Assembly (NCBI RefSeq): GCF_000412675.1
Contig: NC_021505.1
Span: 2,412,501-2,476,500, forward strand
Direction: 5' to 3'
From: Pseudomonas putida NBRC 14164
GTDB taxonomy: Bacteria; Pseudomonadota; Gammaproteobacteria; Pseudomonadales; Pseudomonadaceae
DNA length: 64,000 nucleotides
In this document: positions 37,877 to 45,516 of the stretch, one piece after another
Position numbering within the stretch: the first letter of the stretch is position 1
Layout: each line of letters begins with the position of its first letter
Notes under the pieces: model-generated
What the model saw: the letters and a program-made list of their open reading frames with translations, nothing else
Database searches by the model: none
Told to the model about the DNA's origin: nothing
Made by a program: the position numbers and the translations under genes

Positions 37877-37893
37877 AGGCTCAAATCTGATGG

Positions 37894-37926
37894 AAAAATC
37901 CCGGCTACTGAGCCGGGATTTTTTTC
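37894..37926. terminator. Bidirectional terminator between the permease and TIM barrel 2
   Basis: AAAAATCCCGGCTACTGAGCCGGGATTTTTTT has a GC stem flanked by A-run and T-run, so it works on both strands. It separates the convergent permease and TIM-barrel 2 genes. Confidence 0.9.
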
Positions 37927-37960
37927 TGCTGTGTAGTGGCGCAAAAGCTAGTAGCCGTGG

Positions 37961-38833
37961 TTAGACCCTGAGCTCCGCATACGCCAAAAGCGACTGCTTG
38001 CAGAGTCTGGCAACGTCCTCTGTCGCCATATTTTGGTTCAGCACAGAGAAAACCTCTGGCCCGACACCATTCAGGCCACCGATCTTGTGCAGACCGGAGA
38101 CAATGTCTGCCAGTGGGAAGTTACCGGTGCCAGGCCACATGCGTTCAAAGCAATCGGCCTCCAGGGTCACGCCGGATTTCAACGGATGGATGCCATCGCA
38201 GATCTGCACGCAGTGAATCGAGCTGCCTGGAATCGTTGCCAGAGTCTCGAGCTTGGATTCACTGCGAACGAAATGGAGCGTATCGAGCACAAGGCCGCCG
38301 TTAGGGGCACCGGCACGCTCGACGATCTCCCAGCCCTGTTCAAGAGACGTCACTCCCCACATAGGGATAGGTTCAAGGTCGCAAACCATGCCTTCCTCGT
38401 GGGCCAGACGGCAGATCTCGGCGTAGTGCGAGACCAGTTCATCCAGTGCATAGGCATTGGCTGTGAATGTAGCGTTCAAGCTCATGTGGGTGCAGCCAAG
38501 CTCACTCGCGATCTCGAAAAATTCCAGGGCGGTTGTCGAGTGATCCGCGATGAAGCTGTCATCCATGTTATTGGGGTGCCAATCAGGATTCCATGTGCAG
38601 AGAGGATCCAGGCGGCTGATCTTGATCCCGTTATCCTCAGCGATCAGTCGCATGTTCTGAATGGAAAGACCGGATGCCGCGATCCTGGCTACCTCCTGTG
38701 GTTGAATAGCAAGTTCATGGAAACCTGCCAACCGAGTAGCTCTTACCTTGTCCGGGAAGGGCAGGTGGAGGACATTAGAAAACGGCATGGTGTATGTCAG
38801 GCTGGGCGTCAGGTCTTCTACTCTGTGCGTCAT
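37961..38833 (-). CDS. IolE/xylose-isomerase-like TIM barrel protein 2
   Basis: The 290-residue protein has the sugar phosphate isomerase/epimerase fold with metal-ligand candidates Glu154 (CDLEPIPMWG), Asp184 and His187 (LVLDTLHFVRS), Gln210 and Glu260 (GVGPEVFS). This Glu-Asp-Gln/His-Glu set matches IolE and xylose isomerase-like enzymes. It is only distantly related to TIM barrel 1, so a second, different step is likely. It lies alone on the minus strand, divergent from the lacI gene, with a perfect palindrome at 38898 in its upstream region. Confidence 0.82.
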   Translation of the reverse strand: MTHRVEDLTPSLTYTMPFSNVLHLPFPDKVRATRLAGFHELAIQPQEVARIAASGLSIQNMRLIAEDNGIKISRLDPLCTWNPDWHPNNMDDSFIADHSTTALEFFEIASELGCTHMSLNATFTANAYALDELVSHYAEICRLAHEEGMVCDLEPIPMWGVTSLEQGWEIVERAGAPNGGLVLDTLHFVRSESKLETLATIPGSSIHCVQICDGIHPLKSGVTLEADCFERMWPGTGNFPLADIVSGLHKIGGLNGVGPEVFSVLNQNMATEDVARLCKQSLLAYAELRV

Positions 38834-38897
38834 CCGTGCGTCTCAACATAAAACCCCAATGTATTCGCGCGGTTGAGGGGATGTAAGGCCCGGATTA

Positions 38898-38912
38898 GGA
38901 AAACTATTTTCC
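38898..38912. promoter_or_regulatory. Palindrome upstream of TIM barrel 2 / lacI
   Basis: GGAAAACTATTTTCC is a perfect palindrome with a three-base centre, 65 bases before the TIM barrel 2 start. A second inverted repeat, TAGCT-ATGCGC-AGCTA, lies at 38937-38952. Neither resembles the GAGAGCGCTCTC sites further right, so a different regulator may act here. Confidence 0.4.
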
Positions 38913-39067
38913 ACAAGCAGCATGGTAAAGCCCGCCTAGCTATGCGCAGCTAAGTCCTTGCTCAGGGCGTGTGTTATCCTCGACCCGAACACTGTTATGC
39001 CTAGTTCTTGGCTTGCCCGTCTACCGACGAAGCCTGCGGGCATCATGCTCGGAGCTTTCTGTAGATC

Positions 39068-40072
39068 ATGGCAAAGCCTTTCACTACCCTGGATGACGTA
39101 GCTAAAGCTGCTGGGATGTCACGTGCTCAGGTGTCGAGGGCGCTTCGAGGGGATCCTGGTGTTCGGCCTGAAACGCGTGAGCGGATCGATCAGATTGCTT
39201 CTGAGCTCGAGTATCGTCCGAACCTGGCTGCTCGGAGTTTAGTCTCCGCCCGATCATCCATCGTTGGGTTGGTGATCGGAGACCCCAACAATGCTTTCCA
39301 TATCCAGTTGGCTCAGTCGGTCGACAAGAGACTGCTTGCTGCGGGCTTCGAGCCTGTCACTTCCCTACGGCCAGTTGAAGGTAATTCAGCAGCTTTCGAG
39401 ATAGAAAGGTTGCTTACGCTTCGAGCAGCTGGGGTGATCCTCCTGGGTACTCCGCATCATCCCAAGGTCATTGGCGAGATCGCCGATAAGCTCCCTTGCG
39501 TTTTTATCGGAAGCAAACGGGTCGCTCACAAAAAAGTCATCTCAATCGCGGTCGATGACCAGACAGGAGTGCGTCTTGCGATGGATCATCTGTTCGCATT
39601 GGGGCACCGAAGAATTGCTCACCTGGCAGGGGGACGCGAGCCTTCCTCCAAAGACCGGGCAAGGTTCTACTGTGAAATCATGAAGGCTGCTGGTTTGAAT
39701 CCGATCCTGATCAGAGGCGAGCACAATGCCGCGTTCGGTAGGCGAGGAGTGGATGCGCTGTTTGCCCGGGATGAGCGTCCAAGCGCCATCTTCGCCTCGA
39801 ACGACTTCATCGCTTTGGGTGTTCTGGACAGGTTGAAGGGCATGGGGTTAAGCGTCCCATCTGACGTATCGGTTGTCGGTTTTGATGACATTCCTGATGC
39901 CGAAAACAGCCTCTTCTCGCTGACGACTTTAAAGCAGGATACGGATGCCCAGGCCCAGGCAGCTGTTGTGGCTTTGCAGGCGATGTTGGCAGGCAATGCT
40001 GCCCACCCCCGCCGTGTGGACATGCCGGTCACTCTCATAACTCGAAAGTCAACTGGGTCAAACTCAGGCTAA
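39068..40072 (+). CDS. LacI-family transcriptional regulator
   Basis: The 334-residue protein has the LacI HTH and hinge (TLDDVAKAAGMSRAQVSRAL and NLAARSLVSARS) and a periplasmic-binding-like effector domain that should bind a sugar or cyclitol. It lies between the TIM barrel 2 gene (divergent) and the PQQ dehydrogenase gene (same strand). Two perfect GAGAGCGCTCTC palindromes directly upstream of the dehydrogenase are strong operator candidates for it. Confidence 0.92.
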   Translation: MAKPFTTLDDVAKAAGMSRAQVSRALRGDPGVRPETRERIDQIASELEYRPNLAARSLVSARSSIVGLVIGDPNNAFHIQLAQSVDKRLLAAGFEPVTSLRPVEGNSAAFEIERLLTLRAAGVILLGTPHHPKVIGEIADKLPCVFIGSKRVAHKKVISIAVDDQTGVRLAMDHLFALGHRRIAHLAGGREPSSKDRARFYCEIMKAAGLNPILIRGEHNAAFGRRGVDALFARDERPSAIFASNDFIALGVLDRLKGMGLSVPSDVSVVGFDDIPDAENSLFSLTTLKQDTDAQAQAAVVALQAMLAGNAAHPRRVDMPVTLITRKSTGSNSG

Positions 40073-40174
40073 GCGAGCCCCGTCACTGTCCGAGATGCAA
40101 ATAGCTCCCATCTTTTGATATGCGTCACATTGACTCACTTTGTTACAGGACATACCATGCGCCCGTTTCGTAGG

Positions 40175-40199
40175 CGGCGCTCGGAGAGCGCCGTTTTTT
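40175..40199 (+). terminator. Rho-independent terminator of lacI
   Basis: CGGCGCTCGGAGAGCGCCG followed by TTTTTT is a classical intrinsic terminator about 100 bases after the lacI stop. Confidence 0.88.
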
Positions 40200-40207
40200 G
40201 ATCGTCA

Positions 40208-40225
40208 AATGAGAGCGCTCTCATT
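40208..40225. promoter_or_regulatory. LacI-type operator 1
   Basis: AATGAGAGCGCTCTCATT is a perfect 18-base palindrome with the central CG step typical of LacI-family operators. Its centre is 59 bases from that of operator 2, which would allow looping or cooperative binding. Confidence 0.8.
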
Positions 40226-40267
40226 GGCGGTGACGTGCTCTAGTCTGCAGGCCGTTCAGGCGTGCAA

Positions 40268-40283
40268 ATGAGAGCGCTCTCAT
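40268..40283. promoter_or_regulatory. LacI-type operator 2
   Basis: ATGAGAGCGCTCTCAT is a perfect 16-base palindrome with the same core as operator 1, about 128 bases before the dehydrogenase ATG. Promoter elements probably lie between or just after the two sites. Confidence 0.8.
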
Positions 40284-40410
40284 AGAACATGGATGTTCGA
40301 AAGTCTGGTTTAGGGACGCGTGGATGGAGCCTCGGGAGAGGGTCTGGCGCAGCGCTTTGGACGGTTTTTGATTGAGGGGCCTGACCCCTCGCGTGAATCT
40401 AGGAAAACGC

Positions 40411-42819
40411 ATGAGATTTAAGAGCGTCTTACCGATAGCCATCGGTGTCGTGTTGACGTTGCTTGGCGCAGGGCTCGCCTTTGGTGGAGCCAAACTGATA
40501 TCGCTGGGCGGCAGCTGGTACTACCTTTTGGCTGGCCTAGCCATGGCGGCTACTGGTCTCACCCTGGTCAAAAAGAAGATCGTTGCGACCTGGATTTCCT
40601 TGGCGTTGCTGGTGGCTACCGCGTGCTGGGCATTCTGGGAAGTTGGCTTTGATTTCTGGCAGCTTGTTCCGCGCTTGATCACCTTCATCGTGATTGCATT
40701 GGTACTGGTGCTGATCGTGCCGCTGCTTGAGGGTAATCGTCGACTGATGGGCAATCCGGCACGCGCCGCTATCAGCTCGCTCCTCATCATCAGCCTGGTT
40801 TGCTTTGGCTACGGTATGTTCCAGCCACATGCAACCGTAGTGGCGAAGAAGGGCAGCACCTCCTCAGTGGTCGTGCCGGATGCAGGTCAATCAGACGGTA
40901 ATGATTGGACAGCGTATGGCCGCAATACCCATGGTGAGCGTTTCGCTCAGTTCGACCAGATCAACAAGGCCAACGTCAAGGATCTGCAAGTTGCCTGGAC
41001 GTTCCGTACTGGCGATATGGCGATCAATGGCGCCGAGTACCAGGGCACACCGCTCAAGGTTGATGACACGGTTTACCTCTGCACACCACTTAACAAAGTA
41101 TTTGCACTTGATCCGGTGACGGGTGCCGAAAAGTGGAAGTACGACCCGGTGATTCAGGAAACCCCGTCCAACCGTACGTGGAAGCGGTGCCGTGGACTTG
41201 GCTACTACGATGTAGACAAGGCTCAAGCTGCCGTAGCAAACGGGGATACGGTAGTCGACCCATCGGTAGCTGCTCAGCCTGCTGAATGTCGTCGCCGTAT
41301 CGTCATGACGACAGTGGATGCTCGCCTGATTGAGCTCGATGCGGATACTGGTAAGACATGCGGTAGCTTTGGTAATCACGGTACCGTTGATTTGCTCAAA
41401 GGCATTGGCCCGAACACCGACGGCTCTTACTATCTGACTTCGGCTCCGCTTGTGGCCGGGGACGTGATCATTGTCGGTGGCAAGATCAACGACAACCTCA
41501 AGACCGGCGAACCGTCAGGTGTGACGCGCGGTTTTGATGTTCGAACCGGCGAATTGCTCTGGGCTTGGGAGGCGTTGAACCCGAAGCGGGGCGTGCCATT
41601 ACCTGCGGGTGAAAACTATCCTGCAGAGTCGCCCAACTTCTGGGGTACCGCTTCGTATGATGCAAAGCTGGGGTTGGCCTACATTCCTACAGGCAATCAG
41701 ACACCGGACTTCTGGAACGGTGATCGCAAGCCTGGCTCGGATGAGTACAACGATTCGATCGTTGCTATCGACGTGAGGACCGGTGTCGATAAATGGCACT
41801 TCCGCACTGCCAACAACGACATGTTCGACTACGACGTGTCCGCCCAACCGATTCTGTACGACCTCCCGAACAAAAAGGGTGACACGACTCCGGTTGTGAT
41901 CGCGATGACCAAACGTGGCCAGATCTTTGTTCTCGATCGACGCGATGGCACCCCTGTGTTCCCGGTGGAGCAGCGCAAGGTTGCAACCGATGGCGTCCCA
42001 GGTATGCGGATTTCGCCGACCCAGCCTTACTCACAGCTGTCCGTTGGAGCGGATCGTCTCAAAGAGTCGGATATGTGGGGCGGTACTGTCTTTGATCAAC
42101 TGATGTGCCGAATCGATTTCAAAGGCATGCGTTGGGAAGGGGAGTTTACGCCGCTGGTTGAAGGCCAGGCCACACTGATCTACCCGGGTTACTATGGGGG
42201 CTTCAACTGGGGCGGCGGTGCAATTGATGCATCCACTGGTACCCTGATCGTCAACGATATCCGTATGGCTCAATGGGGTCGTTTTATCAAACAGGATGAG
42301 GCCAAGCGCATTGGCCTGGTACCGACTACCGAAGGCGAATATTCCGAGCAGCTGGGCACGCCGTGGGGTGTAGAACGTTCGATGTTTGTGTCGCCGCTGG
42401 GCGTGCCATGCTTCAAGCCCCCATTCGGCACCATGACTGCCATCGACCTCACCTCGGGTGAGACCAAATGGCAGGTGCCGATGGGCAGTATTCAGGATGC
42501 ACCCGTGCACGGCATCGTCCCTGGCGTCTACATGCCGCTTGGCATGCCCACCATGGGCGGGCCGCTGGTTACTAAAGGCGGTTTGACCTTCTTCCACGGC
42601 ACTCTGGATTACTACATCCGAGCCTTGGATAACGACACGGGTGAAGAGCTGTGGCGCGGTCGTCTGCCGGTTGGTGGTCAGGGCGCTCCAATGTCCTACG
42701 TTGGTCGTGACGGCAAGCAGTGCATCGTTGTTACCGTGGGCGGGGCAACCCGTACAGGTTCCAACGAAAACCGTGGCGACTATGTGATCGCTTACGCTTT
42801 GCCGAGCGCTGGCAAGTAA
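40411..42819 (+). CDS. Membrane-bound PQQ-dependent dehydrogenase (glucose/quinate/inositol family)
   Basis: The 802-residue protein has about five N-terminal membrane segments (residues 5-150) and a large periplasmic eight-bladed PQQ beta-propeller (from about DWTAYGRNTHGERFAQFDQI, with NNDMFDYDVSAQPILYDL and GGPLVTKGGLTFFHGT). Such enzymes oxidise a sugar, polyol or cyclitol in the periplasm and pass electrons to ubiquinone. I start at ATG 40411 (AGGAAAACGC upstream), not the earlier TTG. Substrate cannot be read from sequence; glucose, quinate, shikimate and inositol enzymes all look like this. It is directly controlled, by appearance, by the two LacI-type palindromes. Confidence 0.92.
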   Translation: MRFKSVLPIAIGVVLTLLGAGLAFGGAKLISLGGSWYYLLAGLAMAATGLTLVKKKIVATWISLALLVATACWAFWEVGFDFWQLVPRLITFIVIALVLVLIVPLLEGNRRLMGNPARAAISSLLIISLVCFGYGMFQPHATVVAKKGSTSSVVVPDAGQSDGNDWTAYGRNTHGERFAQFDQINKANVKDLQVAWTFRTGDMAINGAEYQGTPLKVDDTVYLCTPLNKVFALDPVTGAEKWKYDPVIQETPSNRTWKRCRGLGYYDVDKAQAAVANGDTVVDPSVAAQPAECRRRIVMTTVDARLIELDADTGKTCGSFGNHGTVDLLKGIGPNTDGSYYLTSAPLVAGDVIIVGGKINDNLKTGEPSGVTRGFDVRTGELLWAWEALNPKRGVPLPAGENYPAESPNFWGTASYDAKLGLAYIPTGNQTPDFWNGDRKPGSDEYNDSIVAIDVRTGVDKWHFRTANNDMFDYDVSAQPILYDLPNKKGDTTPVVIAMTKRGQIFVLDRRDGTPVFPVEQRKVATDGVPGMRISPTQPYSQLSVGADRLKESDMWGGTVFDQLMCRIDFKGMRWEGEFTPLVEGQATLIYPGYYGGFNWGGGAIDASTGTLIVNDIRMAQWGRFIKQDEAKRIGLVPTTEGEYSEQLGTPWGVERSMFVSPLGVPCFKPPFGTMTAIDLTSGETKWQVPMGSIQDAPVHGIVPGVYMPLGMPTMGGPLVTKGGLTFFHGTLDYYIRALDNDTGEELWRGRLPVGGQGAPMSYVGRDGKQCIVVTVGGATRTGSNENRGDYVIAYALPSAGK

Positions 42820-42830
42820 TATCCCTCCCT

Positions 42831-42855
42831 GGTTGCAGGTCAATGACCTGCAACC
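42831..42855. promoter_or_regulatory. Perfect inverted repeat after the PQQ dehydrogenase
   Basis: GGTTGCAGGTCA-A-TGACCTGCAACC has 12-base arms around a single central base, 11 bases past the dehydrogenase stop. It lacks a T-run, so it may be a protein-binding site or an mRNA end-protecting hairpin. It overlaps the TTG that would start the next frame. Confidence 0.6.
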
Positions 42856-43201
42856 CTCCGAGACATTGCGAATCTTGAACAGAATTGCTGCTGGTGCAGG
42901 TCACTTAGCCTTTTCAGACCTGCATCTGGATCCTGCTTGTCGCGAGGTTAGCTGCGATGGTAGGCGCATCATCCTCAAAGCGACGTCATGCAGGCTATTG
43001 GAAGCTCTCATAGTTAATCCTGAGCAAATCGTGTCGAGATCCGCCCTGTTCGAGGCGGTCTGGGGTTTCCATTTCGACCCTGGGACAAAGGTGCTGGAAG
43101 TGCAGCTAAGCTATCTACGCAAGGTACTCGTCGCCCTGGGCTGTAGCGTACGCATTCATACGCATCGAGGTATCGGTCTCAGCCTGCATGGACAGCGGTA
43201 A
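42833..43201 (+). CDS. Orphan OmpR/PhoB-type DNA-binding domain (possibly truncated response regulator)
   Basis: The frame encodes about 100-120 residues matching the C-terminal winged helix of OmpR/PhoB response regulators: LAFSDLHLDPACREVSCDGR, then ATSCRLLEALIVNPEQIVSRSALFEAVWG, and KVLEVQLSYLRKVLV with IHTHRGIGLSL. The receiver domain is missing and no ATG exists; TTG 42833 or TTG 42872 would be the start. It could be a small stand-alone regulator or the remnant of a gene cut during island assembly. The stop at 43199-43201 is intact. Confidence 0.55.
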   Translation: MQVNDLQPSETLRILNRIAAGAGHLAFSDLHLDPACREVSCDGRRIILKATSCRLLEALIVNPEQIVSRSALFEAVWGFHFDPGTKVLEVQLSYLRKVLVALGCSVRIHTHRGIGLSLHGQR

Positions 43202-43261
43202 CCCGCCTTCAACTAAATTCAGCGCGTGAAGGCCGGGGGATCAGGGAAAAGTAGCCCTGAG

Positions 43262-44635
43262 TCACTGCTGCCGGAAAGACGCTCCATAAGCAGATGATGG
43301 CAGTCGGCTCGAGCGGTCATCTCTGAGGCGAGACCGGAAGGTTCCGCTTTGCGCTTGCGTGCGATAAAGCCCGCGTTTTTGGAGTTCAGGCACAATCAGC
43401 TCGACGAAATCCTCCAAGGTGCCAGGACTGGTGAGCGGGTTCAGCATGTAACCACTTGTTCCCGAAATGCGGGCGTGCTCCTCGATGCAGTCGGCTACTT
43501 GCTCAGGCGTTCCTACCAGAATCAAATCTGTACCGCGTGTGACGTTGGCAAAACGCTTCCTGACGTCACCTGCCGTCAACGGCTTGCCGCTGCCGTCTGG
43601 TCGCATCATGTAGGAGGTCAAACCTTCGGTATGGGTCGAGAGCGCATCGCCGTCCGCATAGCGGCTAAGGTCGATGCCTGTATCGCCGGCATAGCTGACC
43701 AATTGTGCTTCCAGGTGATAGTTGCTCTGAAGCGCGTCATACTTTCTCTGGGCTTCGATCTCTGTTTTCGCCGTGACGATGCGCAGCACCGTAAGCGATT
43801 TCACGTCATCCCGAGCACGTCCACGAGCCTGTGCCATCGTCCAGATTTCTTCCAGCCCCTGGCGGATTTCATGTGGGTTGGATTTGGCGATGAAAATCAG
43901 CTCTGCATGTTTGGCTGCGAACTCTCGGCCCCGGCCTGACCAACCGGCCTGGATAAGCAGCGGGGTTCGCTGCGGGGAAGGCGCTGTCAGATGAGGGCCT
44001 GCCACGTGGTAGCGCTCCCCGCAATGATTGATCGGTCTCACCCGCTCGCCACGGGCGTAGCGCTGACCCGCTTTGTCCTGCACCACTGCGTCGTCCGCCC
44101 AGCTGCCCTCCCAGAGCTTGTAGGCCACATCCATGAATTCCTCCGCGCGTTCGTAGCGGTCGGCATGCTTGAGCATCTCTTCCAGGCCGAAGTTGCGAGC
44201 AGCACTGGAAAGGTAGGACGTCACGATGTTCCAGGCGATCCGGCCACCGGTCATGTGATCGAGCGTGCTGAAGCGTCGGGCATGTGTGAAGGGATGCTCG
44301 TAGGTGGTGGTAACGGTAGCGCCGAATGCCAGATTCCTGGTGATCGCAGCTAGCCCCGGAATGATCATCAACGGGTCGTTCGCAGGCGCTTCTACCGCCC
44401 ACTTCACTGCTGCTTCAGCGCTCCCGCCGAAGACGTCATAGAAGCCCAGGACATCTGCGAAGAAGAGCATGTCGAGGTTAGCCTGGTCGGCGATACGGGC
44501 TTGGTTCGACCAGAAATCAAACGTGTTGGCGGCCAGGCGCTCATCAGCTGGATGAGTCCATAGGCTGGGTGCTCCACCGCAGCCAACGCTCGCTTGTTCG
44601 TATAGCGCAAACAATAGGGGTTTGGGGTCGGACAT
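43262..44635 (-). CDS. NtaA/SnaA/DszA-family FMN-dependent monooxygenase
   Basis: The 457-residue protein belongs to the luciferase-like (LLM) class; motifs include NLDMLFFADVLG, THARRFSTLDHMTGGRIAWNIVTSY over two blocks and QAGWSGRGREFAAKHAE. Relatives oxidise nitrilotriacetate, EDTA, dibenzothiophene sulfone or pristinamycin with reduced FMN supplied by a separate reductase. I use the second of two tandem ATGs (44635) because AGGA is then six bases away. It is the last gene of an operon after an amino-acid-type binding protein and permease, so the substrate is probably imported by that system. No flavin reductase is adjacent. Confidence 0.88.
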   Translation of the reverse strand: MSDPKPLLFALYEQASVGCGGAPSLWTHPADERLAANTFDFWSNQARIADQANLDMLFFADVLGFYDVFGGSAEAAVKWAVEAPANDPLMIIPGLAAITRNLAFGATVTTTYEHPFTHARRFSTLDHMTGGRIAWNIVTSYLSSAARNFGLEEMLKHADRYERAEEFMDVAYKLWEGSWADDAVVQDKAGQRYARGERVRPINHCGERYHVAGPHLTAPSPQRTPLLIQAGWSGRGREFAAKHAELIFIAKSNPHEIRQGLEEIWTMAQARGRARDDVKSLTVLRIVTAKTEIEAQRKYDALQSNYHLEAQLVSYAGDTGIDLSRYADGDALSTHTEGLTSYMMRPDGSGKPLTAGDVRKRFANVTRGTDLILVGTPEQVADCIEEHARISGTSGYMLNPLTSPGTLEDFVELIVPELQKRGLYRTQAQSGTFRSRLRDDRSSRLPSSAYGASFRQQ

Positions 44636-44670
44636 CATTTTTCCTGTCTTCATTGATATCAGCTGGCAGC

Positions 44671-45516
44671 TCACCGCTGATTCTGGAACCCTTTGCCGAA
44701 GTGGCGTTCAAGACGGTGCTGAATGAGCTCCAGCCCAATGGACAGCAGCCAGTAGATGAGCGCGGCAGTGGCGAGCATTTCGATATAACGGTATGAGGAG
44801 CGTCCGTAGGACTGCGCCAGGAACATCACTTCCCACACCCCCATTACCGAAATGAGCGACGAGTCCTTCAGCATCGAGATGAACTGGCTGGTGGTCGGGG
44901 GGATGATCGTCCTCATCGCCTGCGGGAGCACAACATGGAGGAACGCCGAGGTCGGCCTCAAGCCAAGCGCAGCAGCCGCTTCTCGCTGCCCAGGCGGGAC
45001 AGCCATGATGCCGGCACGAAAAATTTCGCTGAGGTAGGCGCCGTAGTTGAGCGACAGTGCAATGATCCCTGCGCTAATCGCTCCCGGCACCACACCCAGT
45101 TGCGGTAAGCCCAGGTAAATGAGCAGGATCTGGATCAACAGCGGCGTACCGCGAAAAAACGATGCATAGAAGCTCGCCACGCCGAACGCCACAGCGCTGC
45201 GTGATAACCGCGCCAGCGCCGTAACAAAGCCCAGCAGCAACGAAAACCCTATCGAGCAAATACAGAGGAACAGCGTCAGTGCTGCACCCTGAAGGAAGCC
45301 GTTTGGTCCCAGCCGCAGGCCTACAAGGTTGGGCCATTTATCCAGGATGATCGAGAACTTCAGGTCAAAGCTCAGGAAGAAGAAGATGCAAAAGCCAAGC
45401 AATGCCCCCCAGGTCAGATACAGGCGGGTCTTGAACCCAAAGGTCCGACCAAGCAGGCTCGATTTCACGTTGGGTGCGAGAACGGACTTTGCGGGATGTG
45501 GGTTGAGGGCTGTCAT
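44671..45516 (-). CDS. Amino-acid-type ABC transporter permease (HisMQ family)
   Basis: The 281-residue protein has a longer N-terminal extension and then the typical HisM/GlnP permease domain with the EAA loop REAAAALGLRPTSAFLHVV. Its start overlaps the stop of the binding-protein gene by four bases. No ATP-binding gene is present before or after it, which is unusual for this family; a shared ATPase encoded elsewhere would be needed. Confidence 0.9.
   Translation of the reverse strand: MTALNPHPAKSVLAPNVKSSLLGRTFGFKTRLYLTWGALLGFCIFFFLSFDLKFSIILDKWPNLVGLRLGPNGFLQGAALTLFLCICSIGFSLLLGFVTALARLSRSAVAFGVASFYASFFRGTPLLIQILLIYLGLPQLGVVPGAISAGIIALSLNYGAYLSEIFRAGIMAVPPGQREAAAALGLRPTSAFLHVVLPQAMRTIIPPTTSQFISMLKDSSLISVMGVWEVMFLAQSYGRSSYRYIEMLATAALIYWLLSIGLELIQHRLERHFGKGFQNQR

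Larger units (their letters stand above)
40073..40410. other. Regulatory intergenic region between lacI and the PQQ dehydrogenase
   Basis: 338 bases with no gene. It contains, in order, a lacI terminator (40175-40199) and two LacI-type operator palindromes (40208-40225 and 40268-40283), then the dehydrogenase leader with AGGA before its ATG. Confidence 0.7.
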
